62,146 nucleotides of DNA from positions 1 through 62,146 of the IMG/VR virus record IMGVR_UViG_3300021519_000009. One strand, given 5' to 3'. Made by a program: the position numbers and the translations under genes. The stretch comes from a virus. The stretch's first letter is position 1. Every line of letters starts with the position of its first letter. Shown here in pieces: positions 7,755 to 16,943 of this stretch. The notes beneath the pieces are model-generated. The model was not told the DNA's origin and did not search any database. It saw only the letters and a program-made list of their open reading frames with translations.

Positions 7755-8701
7755 GTGTAGCAGCAGACTTTCTGGAGTGGTTGTCGAAGAACGGCGGCAA
7801 GGGCCTGATGCGTGATAAGAAGACGGGCCGCATGCTGCCGCGACCGTCTGCGGCGGAGGGCGTGGCCGAGGGTCCGAACTTCGGCGGCCAGTATTCGGTC
7901 AAGGGCGGCGAGGGCATGGTGCGTCCGTCTGGTATCGCGGAGGGGCCTGAGTTTGGCGGCCCGTTCACGGCTCGAGGCGAGACGCTGGCTGGTCAGGGCG
8001 CGCCGTCAAAGGCGCTTGTGCCGGTTAGGCCGGCTGTTGAACCGCCACCGAACTTCACCATGGTCAATCCACCCGGCACATCTGTCGCGCCTCGTGCGTC
8101 GACTGACATCGCGCGGTTCCTCGAGGAGGCTGACGCCGCAGCGGCGAAGTCGGGGGCTGCTGCGTCGCGATGGATCCTGCCGGTGGCGGCTGGGGCTGCG
8201 GGGATCGGGGCCGCTGGAGTGTATAATGACCTTGGTCAGCCCGTTCCTTCCGGCGGTCCTCATCACATGCTGTCGGCTGCCGATGCGTATCGTCTCGGGA
8301 TGGCCAGTCCGCCGGCACCTGAGCCAGTTCCTTCTGGCGGTCCTCATCACATGCTGTCGGCTGCCGATGCGTATCGTCTCGGGATGGCCAGTCCGCAGCG
8401 TGACGTTCCCCTTCCTCCTCGGCGTCCGACAGAGTTGCAGCCGGGCCTGATGGACAGGATATTCAACGGCGGCAATTACCAGTCCAACGGGCGGCTTGTC
8501 AGCACGCCGACCGATGGCGCTCCAATCAACTGGGGCGATAACGATCGTGCGTCAGACTTCTTTCGCGCTGACCGTGAGTTGCAGGCGCGACGTGGGGCTG
8601 GCGAGGACATGGGCTTTGCCCGAGGCGGTATGCCGACCGCGCACGAGCAGGCGCTGCATAAAGCCATGCACATCATTCACCATCTGGTAACGCGCCGATG
8701 A
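7751..8701 (+). CDS. Virion-associated protein with internal 28-residue duplication
   Basis: Unrecognised 316-aa protein, Gly/Pro/Ala-rich, with one short hydrophobic Ala/Gly segment (about residues 143-158). Two nearly identical copies of PSGGPHHMLSAADAYRLGMA lie 28 residues apart (DNA copies at 8243-8311 and 8327-8395). It ends with FARGGMPTAHEQALHKAMHI, containing the GG motif seen in many virion proteins of this phage. It overlaps the portal gene and the giant gene by ATGA at both ends, so it is probably a minor capsid or ejected protein. Confidence 0.7.
   Translation: MSVAADFLEWLSKNGGKGLMRDKKTGRMLPRPSAAEGVAEGPNFGGQYSVKGGEGMVRPSGIAEGPEFGGPFTARGETLAGQGAPSKALVPVRPAVEPPPNFTMVNPPGTSVAPRASTDIARFLEEADAAAAKSGAAASRWILPVAAGAAGIGAAGVYNDLGQPVPSGGPHHMLSAADAYRLGMASPPAPEPVPSGGPHHMLSAADAYRLGMASPQRDVPLPPRRPTELQPGLMDRIFNGGNYQSNGRLVSTPTDGAPINWGDNDRASDFFRADRELQARRGAGEDMGFARGGMPTAHEQALHKAMHIIHHLVTRR
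8243..8395 (+). repeat. Tandem duplication, 69-bp units with 84-bp period
   Basis: Copies at 8243-8311 and 8327-8395 differ at a single synonymous position (TCC/TCT context). The near-identity at DNA level points to a recent duplication inside the coding sequence; the frame is kept. Confidence 0.9.
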
Positions 8702-11700
8702 AGAAATACTCGCCCACCGAGCAGGCTTTGCGGATTGCGCGCAACACGTTTGCGGGCGGCGGCGAGGCTGTGAAGAAGGCCATCAAGGCCTATCACGGCT
8801 CGCCGCATAATTTCGACAAGTTCGACTTGTCCAAGATCGGCACGGGCGAAGGCGCGCAGGCTTACGGGCATGGGTTGTATTTCGCGGAGAATGAGAAGGT
8901 TGCGGATGGTTATCGGAAGGTTCTTTCTCCACCAGATAGGCAGCGCGATGTGTCAACGTCTGTCGGCCCGTTGAGCGATGCGTTGAATCAATTCAGAGAC
9001 ACCAACCCGACTGCATTTCGAGGCGCATTAGAATATCATGTGCGCCAAAGTTATAAGCCGCCTGAGCAAGCGACGGCGATGATCAAAGATGAATTGCAGC
9101 GCACGATTGCAAATTATGAAGGTGGCCATATTCCAATGGACAAGGGATATGATGACGCAAAAGCTGCCATGCATTTCATAGACAATTATAATCCAAAAGT
9201 GACCCCGCAGACGCGCGGCGGCCATATGTACGAGGCCAACATCAACGCTGACCCAAAAAATTTCCTAGATTGGGATAAATCGGTGAGTAAACAGAGTGAT
9301 TATGCCCGATCTAATATTCTCAATGCCCTTAATGCCAGAGTTCCAGACAGCCCGAATGCACAAAACATGCTGCGGAATATACCTAGAGGTTACCAATACT
9401 CTGGCAAGGAGGCATATAAAGCGTTGCGTAACCCTTGGGATAGAAACGATGTAGATGCCACTAACGCCCTCCGTGAAGCTGGCATCCCCGGTATCAAGTA
9501 CCTAGACCGAGGCTCCCGCGCCGCTGGCGACGGCTCCCGCAACTACGTCGTGTTCGACGACAAGATCATCGACATCGCCAAGAAGTACGGCATCGGCCTG
9601 CCGGCAGCCGCCGCGCTGTACCAGACGATGAACCCGGACAGCGGTCAGGCGCAGGCGGCGACCGCTTCAGCGCCGGTAGCAGCGCCGAACGCCTCGCAGG
9701 CCAGCGGCTGGAACGCCGGACCGTCCGTGCCGCAACAGCAGACCGGCATTGGCGCGGTGTCGCGGCAGTTGAGCGACTGGGGCGAGCGCACCGCTAGCGA
9801 CGTGGGGGACGTCGCCAAGTACGTCTACAACAATCCCGGCCAGACCTATGATATGGCCAAGCAGGCCGCGATCGACGCCGCCAAGTGGGCGTACAACAAC
9901 CCCAGCGAGGCTGGTGGCAAGGCCGCCGAGATGGTCGCCAGTGGCATTCCCAAGTTCGTCCCGAGCGGCCTGTGGGGGCCGTCAGGCCTCCTGAACCCCG
10001 ACCCAGCCAACGGCGGCGAGGACACCGACGCGCTGATCGCTCGCCTGAAGGCTAAGCAGTCTGAGCAAGGGCAGCCCGACCAGACGTATCAGGGGTATGC
10101 TCATGGCGGCCCGGTCGCGCTCGCCAAGAGTATTATCAAGGTAGGTAATAACACCTACTCGCCGCAGGAAATCCGCGCCGTGCTGCAGAAGATCGCCAGC
10201 ATGGGCATCAACAAAGACAAGATCCTCGCACAAATCACGCCGCGTGAGGCTGCGATCCTGAAGATGCACGGCGGGTCCGGCCGCATCAACCCCCGCACTG
10301 GCCTGCCGTCCTTCGACGATGGCGGCGGAGGGGGCGAAGGCGGAAGTGAGGGCGGCGGCGGAGGGAACGAAGGCGGAAATGAGGGCGAGGGTGGCTACGG
10401 CAACGAGGGAGACAGCCTCGGCAGTAATGAAGCCCCTGGAGAACAGAGCCAAAGCCAGCAGGATCAGCAGGATCAAAGTCAGTACAGCTATAACCCATCT
10501 GATCAGTATGGCGCTGACTACATAGGGCCTGGCTACAGCGGTGCCAATTCGGATCAGGGGAGCCTGTTTTCCACGTCCGCGTATGACGACAACAGCATGC
10601 CCAGCATGAATAGCATCAACTCGAATTTTAATAGCGTGAACGATGCGTTGGTTGCTGCGCTGAACGCGACTGCGCCTCCGGACGCGCAATGGGGTCAGGT
10701 CAGCACTGCGCCGGCGGCCCCATCGGCCCCGTCTGCGCCGCCCGTCGCAGCGCCCGTGGCTCCGTCTGCGCCGTCTGTCGCGCCGTCCGCGCCTGTGGCT
10801 GCGCCTGACCCGGTCAGCGCCGCGCGGTCCGTCGCAGCGCCCGTGGCTGCGCCTGACCCGGTCAGCAACCCGTCTCCTGCGTCGGCCGCCCCAGCGATGC
10901 AGAACGCAAATCCATCTTATGTGGATCAAACAATCGACCATGTAAGCCCTAACGATTTGACGTTTTCCGCCCAGCCGGACCCCGATATGGCTGCCATCTC
11001 GCAGAACCACAACATCACCGATATGCTGGATGCGGATGCGGCGGCGGTTGCCGCAAGGGGCGCGGAAGCGCGGGCAGCAGAAGCGTTGGCGCATGACGAA
11101 GTGAGCCAGTCTATCGGTCCAGCTAATGCACCTTTTGGCGCATTCAGCACGTACGGGGCGGTTACACCGGACAGTACGCCGACCCCGACGCCTGATAGTA
11201 CGCCGGCCCCAACATCTACACAGACCAATGCAGCCCCGTCCCCGTTCGGGTCTGGGCTATCGGCTATCGGAAGTGCATTGGGCGACTTTTTCAGTGTTGG
11301 CTCCGCCAAGGCCAGCGAAGCCAATACTCCCGCCAGAACGGGTGAACCCACCGACGCTGAAATATCTGCTCTGTTCAATAGCGCGCCCATCAACAACGGT
11401 CCTGTCGTCAATACCACTAACGCTCCCATTCTGGATGTGTTTGGGCGATCCGACCAGCCGGTAAGTAGTTCTGGTTTCGGCTCTGTGGGTGCGGCGTCAA
11501 ACAATGCCGGCGGGATCGGGACTGGCACAGCCGGCTCTGCCCCCGGAACAGCGCCCGGTTCAAGCACAGTCGGCACTGCCGCAACTGAGCAGGCGGCCAC
11601 GTCTGGCAGCCCCGCATCTCAGGGTGTTGGAATAGGCGCGGGGGCGCAGGGCATGGCCTCCAGTCTGATGGGATCGCTGTTTGGCGGTGCCACCAGCGCC

Positions 11701-14700
11701 GAAGCTAATACAAATCCAACGCAGCAGTTCACCACAACACCCCTTACAGTCAGTGCAGCCACAGCGCCTGCAATTGGAAGCGTACCACTAGGTGCATTCG
11801 GCGGGGCGTCTAATGCATCAGGGTCGACAACTAATCAGGATCGCGCAATCGAGGCGGCGCAGATCGCCGCGCGTAATGCGCAGCGTAATAACTTTTCGGG
11901 CATCAACTACGACGCACAAACCCTCAACGCACCAATTCCGACGCAGCGCGGTCTGTCCCAGCAGACGTATGCCGACCAGTTGGCGTTGGCTCGCACGATC
12001 ATTGGCGAGCATCGCGCCGTAAATAGCGCAAGCCAGGCGGACATTGAGGGGCAAAATTCGCTCGCTCAAGCAGCCGTAAATCGCGCCATAGCGCAAGATG
12101 GCATTGGCGTGCGGGGCGGCCCGGCAGCACGCGGATCCGTAGCCGGCCAGACGACAGCGCGGAGCCAGTTCTCCTGGATGACAAATGCTGGCGACCCATC
12201 GCACGCAAACCGCAATGCGGTGGCATCGGCGGAGCGCAATAATTCGCAAGCGTGGCAAAACGCCATGGCTCAAGCGGCGGACGTTATCAGCGGGCAGGCG
12301 GCCAATCAGATCGGCCCCTCGACTATGTATCGTACGCCTGTCTCGCGGCCGGGCTGGGCGAACACGCTTCCGATATACGGTAATAGTGGCCCGCATGTCT
12401 TCCACACGAACCCTGCATCTGTAGCGCGCATCGATCAAGCGCGGAACGCTAATCCAGACTCTTTGTTTGAGGCCAATAACCCCCCACTCCGCGCATCCGG
12501 CGGCCGCGTCGGGTATGATGATGGCGGAGATGTGCCTTTGCGTGACGAAGACACGTATGGGAGAGACACGTCTGCGGAAGACGTCGCCCGTGCGATAGCT
12601 CTGAGTAAGACTGTAAACGACAGTCTTGCGCAGACCCAGCCAACTCGCGAAATACAGCCAGATTTGATGAGCTCCGCTGCAGGTGAGGCTCCTGTTGGAT
12701 CTGATATCACGTGGGACGAGTTCAACCGCCCCATGCGTAATGGTCAGCCGATCCAGTATGATCGTCGTCCGAGTGTGCTTCCGCTAACGCGCAATGATCA
12801 GGGCGGAATTGATTTTGCCATGCCGCGCATTGCGGACATTGCTGGTAACATTATGGGCGGCGTAGTTGCGCCCGTCACGGCTCGAGCCGGGCAGGCTGTT
12901 CTGGGGTCTGGTCCGGTGCGTAGGGCACTGGAAGTTGCGGCCAGTAATACGCGGCCCGTTGCTCAGGCTGCTCGAGAACTGTCCCCGCTTGGCCTCTACA
13001 GCCACGGCGCTGAGACGGCGGCTGGCTTGCCGCAGGCCAAGGGAACGCCAGAACAAATGATTGCAAACCTTCGCCGTGCTTCCGTGAAACCTGAAGAACT
13101 TTATACTTCTGGCATCGCTGACGAAACAGCTACGCTTGCCAAGCGCACAATGATTGAGAGCGAGTACGCCCCGAAGGTTGAGGCTGCCAAGCAGGCGATG
13201 GAGGGACTAGTGCCGGGGACGCCTGAGTTTAAGGCGGCTGAACGTCAGTTCAAGAACATCAGCAGCTCTATGCGTTCTGAAATGGATAACGCAATGGTCT
13301 TGCATCCTGACTGGGCTTCGCGCCCCAGCGTCACCCGCGAAGAACTTGCGAAGCACTTCAATGAGCGGATGCCACAGATTGATGAGACGGTGTTGGGTGG
13401 TCGCGGTAAACCTGAAATGGATGAGGCGGCAAAACAAAAATGGATTGAAGATCGGGCGGCGGAACGCGCATACAATTCAGGTGATATAGAAAGAATTAGA
13501 GATTGGCGGGATGCTTCGAATGAAGTTCGCGATTGGCATCTTGATGAAGCAACATCTTATTTTAATGAATTGATGGCAACTAGCCCTGATTTTGCAGGTA
13601 GATTTCAAACAGTTGGAGCAGGAGGCGCAACAAAATTCCAACAATACACATTGCCCGGCGGCGAGAACTACCGCGAAGTGTTGTTGAAGTTAAACAGGCC
13701 ACAGGCGAAGGTTGTAGAGCTTGAAGGCGGCGGCGGACGATGGGGCGTCCAAATGCCCGACGGAACAATAACTTCCCGGTATTATGAGAAATTTGATGCT
13801 GAACAAGCTGTTCGCTTTGACGCTCAAAAAGCCGGAGTTACGTTTACAGACCCTCACTGGGACGACCCCGACGTCCTCGCGCATCTTCGTCTTAGCGACC
13901 GTGTCGGACCGAACGGTGAGAAGATCCTGCATGTCGAGGAGGGCCAGAGCGGCTGGGGGCAGAAGGGGAGGAAGGAGGGGTTTAAGCAGCAGCCCGATCC
14001 GGCAAAGGAAAAGCCGTTGCTTGAGGCTCAACAAGATACGCAATTTGCGTGGGAAAAAGCTCGCTCTGATTTCCTCAAAGCGCATGAGGATTACACACAA
14101 GGCTTGCGTAATAGATATGAGCAAATGGCTGAGAGATGGGGCGTAACTCCTGAACAAGCAGCCGCTGATAATGCAAAATCTCTGCAAGAATGGAAAGACA
14201 TGCCAATGAGGCAAAAACTTTCCAACGCTCAGAGTGAGTTTATGCGTTCTGAAAATCCTGCTGAATTACCGCATTACGCGCAGCGCGATGCAGAGGTTGC
14301 CGCAGCACAAAAAAGGGACGAAGCCAGAAACGCTTTGATTGCCTATCAAAAGTCGATTGATACAGGCATCCCCACCGCCCCCTACGTCACCAGCACACAG
14401 GGCTGGACTGACCTCGCCTTGAAGCGCGCCCTGCGTGAGGCGGCTGAAGGCGGGTATGACAAGCTTGTCTGGACGCCGGGTGCGGAACAGGCGAAGAGGT
14501 ATAGCTTGAGCAATCAGGTTGATCGGCTTCAGTACATTAAAAATGATAATGGAACTTACGCGGTTATCCCATACAAAAATGGGGAGCCACTCCATCGAAT
14601 TGAGCGCGACAATATCCCAGAGAAAGAACTTGAGTCACTATTTGGCCGAGATGTCGCTGAGAAGATGCGAGCTTATGAAGGCGATGTTGACGGCAACGCC

Positions 14701-16338
14701 CGTTCTCTTTCGGGACAAAACCTTGAAGTCGGCGGTTCCGGCATGAAGGGCTACTACGACAAAATCTGGCCGAACCAGTTGGGCAAGCTGGTGAAGAAGC
14801 TTGATCCGGAGGCTAAATTTGAACAAACAAAAATATCCACAGGTGATGACACCATCACATCTCGTGGTGTCAGCCACGCACAATTTTACACCATGACACC
14901 TGAACAACGACGCGCTGCAATTGAGGCGTCATCGCCTCCATCAGTGTCTGTCCCCTCCCTCACCATCACCCCCAAGATGCGCGAGAGCATCCTGCGCGGG
15001 CAGCCGCACATGGCCGACGGCGGCTCCGTCGATGTCGACAAGGCCCTGCAGGTCGCGCGTGGTTATGCAGACGGCGGGGGTATTGATGCCGATCAGCCGC
15101 CCGAGCCAACATGGACCGACCGGCTGTCGAGCCTCGCGCAACAATTTAACCCCATTGGAAGCGCCGAAGCTGGGACGCTGAACACAATCGCGAAGGCCGT
15201 GAGAGCCGCCAAGGGCGTAGTGCCGAAGGTGGCGGAGGAGGCTGCGCCAGCAGTGAAGAGCGCCCCGCAGGCAATAACCAAGACCGGCGCGGACCTCATC
15301 GCTAAAGATCCACTGGCTGCTGAAGTGAAATTGTCTGAGCGTGGTTTAGGCGGGACGCCTGAAGGGATGCGCGTCAAAGACGTTGAATATAAATACGTTC
15401 CAAATAATACGGCCGAGCCGTGGAAACCATTCAATCCAGAAGACATATATAAAGAGCGCGGCTATGTTACTCCGGCAGTTGGAGACAAAACTAGAGCTGG
15501 CGCGGATTTGATTGAAGTAAATGGAGTGAAGGTTACCGAACCATTTAATTTGGGTGGGGGAGGTGAATTTTCCAGAAACAACCCACTGGCGTGGGCGTCA
15601 AGGCCGGCGGCAGTTAAGGGTATGTATACCGGCATAAAAAAGGGGGATGTTCCGGAAGGCTCTCCTATTTTTATGAGCCATACAATTATGGGTGACTACC
15701 TCAATCCGCCATCATCTAGCGACTCTACCCAAATGATGGCGAAGGCCATCCTTCGACAGATCAACCCCACTTTGGGTAAAATTGACCCGAAAGCTGCTGA
15801 GAATTACGATGATTTTGTTCGTAATATAGCGAAGGGAAAATATAAAGATTGGCCCGGTATACTTAATCCAGAAGACGCAGAAAGATATCTTGCGACAAAA
15901 GAAGACGGCACCAGAACCAGACTTATAATGCAGGCGCTGGACACTGCTAAGAGACAAGCTGGGGGACTTCCTAACATTGGGGCGGCGCGCGCGGCGTTGA
16001 TGGAGCCGCGTTTATTGACATCTAACAATTTGTCCTCTGGATTCTCGATCTCCGAATTAGACCCAATGCTCAGGACCGGAAAAACCGTTCACGATACATA
16101 CCCGGTTGGTATGTTGGGTAAATATAGAGGCGGAACCGAATATCAGATCCCTGGTCAGCTTATGTTTCCAGAATGGTGGAAGGGAACAGGTAAAATAACA
16201 CAGCCACAAGGGTATGTTAGGTCACTTATGACTCAAATGCCGGTTCAAAAAGCCACGCAAGAGTGGCTCGATAACATCATGCGTCACACTGAGCGCAGCG
16301 GCGCAAAGTGGGGTTATCGCCTCGGGGGTAGTGTGTAG
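8698..16338 (+). CDS. Giant polyvalent protein: ADP-ribosyltransferase-like and SleB-like hydrolase domains
   Basis: A 2546-aa multidomain protein of the large polyvalent class, which phages are thought to inject with their DNA. Residues about 29-300 resemble the ART-PolyVal ADP-ribosyltransferase: AYHGSPHNFDKF, then GEGAQAYGHGLYFAE, ending with YVVFDDKIIDIAKKYG. Residues about 540-740 are Gly- then Pro/Ala-rich linkers. Residues about 1095-1240 look like a SleB-type cell-wall hydrolase (LARTIIGEHRA, later NSGPHVFHTN). Residues about 1610-2050 and 2200-2546 are further polyvalent-associated domains (DPHWDDPDVLAHLR, GGSGMKGYYDKIWP). Several domain-coding stretches are visibly AT-richer than their surroundings, suggesting separate acquisition. 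GG tags (GGSVD, GGPV, GGSV at the C-terminus) recur. Starts by ATGA overlap with the gene before. Confidence 0.8.
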   Translation: MKKYSPTEQALRIARNTFAGGGEAVKKAIKAYHGSPHNFDKFDLSKIGTGEGAQAYGHGLYFAENEKVADGYRKVLSPPDRQRDVSTSVGPLSDALNQFRDTNPTAFRGALEYHVRQSYKPPEQATAMIKDELQRTIANYEGGHIPMDKGYDDAKAAMHFIDNYNPKVTPQTRGGHMYEANINADPKNFLDWDKSVSKQSDYARSNILNALNARVPDSPNAQNMLRNIPRGYQYSGKEAYKALRNPWDRNDVDATNALREAGIPGIKYLDRGSRAAGDGSRNYVVFDDKIIDIAKKYGIGLPAAAALYQTMNPDSGQAQAATASAPVAAPNASQASGWNAGPSVPQQQTGIGAVSRQLSDWGERTASDVGDVAKYVYNNPGQTYDMAKQAAIDAAKWAYNNPSEAGGKAAEMVASGIPKFVPSGLWGPSGLLNPDPANGGEDTDALIARLKAKQSEQGQPDQTYQGYAHGGPVALAKSIIKVGNNTYSPQEIRAVLQKIASMGINKDKILAQITPREAAILKMHGGSGRINPRTGLPSFDDGGGGGEGGSEGGGGGNEGGNEGEGGYGNEGDSLGSNEAPGEQSQSQQDQQDQSQYSYNPSDQYGADYIGPGYSGANSDQGSLFSTSAYDDNSMPSMNSINSNFNSVNDALVAALNATAPPDAQWGQVSTAPAAPSAPSAPPVAAPVAPSAPSVAPSAPVAAPDPVSAARSVAAPVAAPDPVSNPSPASAAPAMQNANPSYVDQTIDHVSPNDLTFSAQPDPDMAAISQNHNITDMLDADAAAVAARGAEARAAEALAHDEVSQSIGPANAPFGAFSTYGAVTPDSTPTPTPDSTPAPTSTQTNAAPSPFGSGLSAIGSALGDFFSVGSAKASEANTPARTGEPTDAEISALFNSAPINNGPVVNTTNAPILDVFGRSDQPVSSSGFGSVGAASNNAGGIGTGTAGSAPGTAPGSSTVGTAATEQAATSGSPASQGVGIGAGAQGMASSLMGSLFGGATSAEANTNPTQQFTTTPLTVSAATAPAIGSVPLGAFGGASNASGSTTNQDRAIEAAQIAARNAQRNNFSGINYDAQTLNAPIPTQRGLSQQTYADQLALARTIIGEHRAVNSASQADIEGQNSLAQAAVNRAIAQDGIGVRGGPAARGSVAGQTTARSQFSWMTNAGDPSHANRNAVASAERNNSQAWQNAMAQAADVISGQAANQIGPSTMYRTPVSRPGWANTLPIYGNSGPHVFHTNPASVARIDQARNANPDSLFEANNPPLRASGGRVGYDDGGDVPLRDEDTYGRDTSAEDVARAIALSKTVNDSLAQTQPTREIQPDLMSSAAGEAPVGSDITWDEFNRPMRNGQPIQYDRRPSVLPLTRNDQGGIDFAMPRIADIAGNIMGGVVAPVTARAGQAVLGSGPVRRALEVAASNTRPVAQAARELSPLGLYSHGAETAAGLPQAKGTPEQMIANLRRASVKPEELYTSGIADETATLAKRTMIESEYAPKVEAAKQAMEGLVPGTPEFKAAERQFKNISSSMRSEMDNAMVLHPDWASRPSVTREELAKHFNERMPQIDETVLGGRGKPEMDEAAKQKWIEDRAAERAYNSGDIERIRDWRDASNEVRDWHLDEATSYFNELMATSPDFAGRFQTVGAGGATKFQQYTLPGGENYREVLLKLNRPQAKVVELEGGGGRWGVQMPDGTITSRYYEKFDAEQAVRFDAQKAGVTFTDPHWDDPDVLAHLRLSDRVGPNGEKILHVEEGQSGWGQKGRKEGFKQQPDPAKEKPLLEAQQDTQFAWEKARSDFLKAHEDYTQGLRNRYEQMAERWGVTPEQAAADNAKSLQEWKDMPMRQKLSNAQSEFMRSENPAELPHYAQRDAEVAAAQKRDEARNALIAYQKSIDTGIPTAPYVTSTQGWTDLALKRALREAAEGGYDKLVWTPGAEQAKRYSLSNQVDRLQYIKNDNGTYAVIPYKNGEPLHRIERDNIPEKELESLFGRDVAEKMRAYEGDVDGNARSLSGQNLEVGGSGMKGYYDKIWPNQLGKLVKKLDPEAKFEQTKISTGDDTITSRGVSHAQFYTMTPEQRRAAIEASSPPSVSVPSLTITPKMRESILRGQPHMADGGSVDVDKALQVARGYADGGGIDADQPPEPTWTDRLSSLAQQFNPIGSAEAGTLNTIAKAVRAAKGVVPKVAEEAAPAVKSAPQAITKTGADLIAKDPLAAEVKLSERGLGGTPEGMRVKDVEYKYVPNNTAEPWKPFNPEDIYKERGYVTPAVGDKTRAGADLIEVNGVKVTEPFNLGGGGEFSRNNPLAWASRPAAVKGMYTGIKKGDVPEGSPIFMSHTIMGDYLNPPSSSDSTQMMAKAILRQINPTLGKIDPKAAENYDDFVRNIAKGKYKDWPGILNPEDAERYLATKEDGTRTRLIMQALDTAKRQAGGLPNIGAARAALMEPRLLTSNNLSSGFSISELDPMLRTGKTVHDTYPVGMLGKYRGGTEYQIPGQLMFPEWWKGTGKITQPQGYVRSLMTQMPVQKATQEWLDNIMRHTERSGAKWGYRLGGSV
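10795..10866 (+). repeat. 24-bp direct repeat in Pro/Ala-rich linker
   Basis: GTGGCTGCGCCTGACCCGGT plus CAGC occurs at 10795-10818 and again at 10843-10866, 48 bp apart and in frame, encoding VAAPDPVS twice. It lies in the low-complexity linker between the N-terminal and hydrolase domains of the giant protein. Confidence 0.85.
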
Positions 16339-16526
16339 TCAAATATCTGTCCTACCGTCGCCATAACGGAGTTAAATGTGTTTGCAATTTTAGGGTCTGT
16401 AAAATCGAATACTTCGCAGGAGTACACGAGAGTGATGACCGCATCCATTATGTTGTTGTACAGCCTATCCGCCACATCCGGGGTTAGATACTCGGTGTCG
16501 TCACCAATGATGTGTTCGTCTTCCAT
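16314..16526 (-). CDS. Orphan minus-strand acidic protein (70 aa)
   Basis: Unrecognised small acidic protein (starts MEDEHIIGDDTEYL). It is the only minus-strand gene inside the 40-kb late region. The start at 16526 has GAGGAGATGGGAA just upstream, and its 3' end overlaps the tail of the giant gene by 25 bp in convergent orientation. The amino-acid composition looks like a real protein and its base composition is AT-richer than the neighbours, suggesting a late insertion. It could reduce readthrough of the giant gene by antisense transcription. Confidence 0.6.
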   Translation of the reverse strand: MEDEHIIGDDTEYLTPDVADRLYNNIMDAVITLVYSCEVFDFTDPKIANTFNSVMATVGQIFDYTLPPRR

Positions 16527-16601
16527 TTCCCATCTCCTCATTTGCCCACCGAACATATCACAGAATGTCAAATAATCAACCCCACACTCGAGGACACTGA
16601 C

Positions 16602-16871
16602 ATGGCCGGAGCATGGACCAGAAAAGAAGGCCAGAACCCGGAAGGCGGCCTGAACGCCAAGGGGCGCGCATCCGCCAAGGCCGAAGGTCACCACCTGAAG
16701 CCGCCAGTGAGTTCAAAGCAGGCCGAGCACAGCCCTGCGGACGCACAGCGTCGCGAGAATTTTCGCACCCGCATGTGCGGCATGAAGGAAAAATTGACGT
16801 CCGCCAAGACGGCGCACGACCCCAACAGCCGGATCAATCTCGCGCTGAAAAAGTGGGACGTAAAATGTTGA
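16602..16871 (+). CDS. DUF6321-like protein (89 aa)
   Basis: Basic 89-residue protein with the N-terminal signature AWTRKEGQNPEGGLNAKGRA followed by KAEGHHLKPPV, which I recall from a small family common in environmental phages (DUF6321). Function unknown, usually encoded among capsid genes. The start at ATG 16602 fits the family N-terminus; the open frame upstream to 16512 runs under the minus-strand gene. Confidence 0.75.
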   Translation: MAGAWTRKEGQNPEGGLNAKGRASAKAEGHHLKPPVSSKQAEHSPADAQRRENFRTRMCGMKEKLTSAKTAHDPNSRINLALKKWDVKC

Positions 16872-16943
16872 GATTCAGCTCGTCGCCCAGCGATGCTGTG
16901 CAATTCCCATGGGTAGCCGGGACGCCGGCAAGGAGTGACTCCA

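Noticed and set aside
9982-11094. 370-codon minus-strand frame inside the giant gene
   Set aside because: Lies opposite the Gly- and Pro/Ala-rich linkers; Arg-rich repeats (RRGR, RRSHGRCD) are the complement of those linkers.
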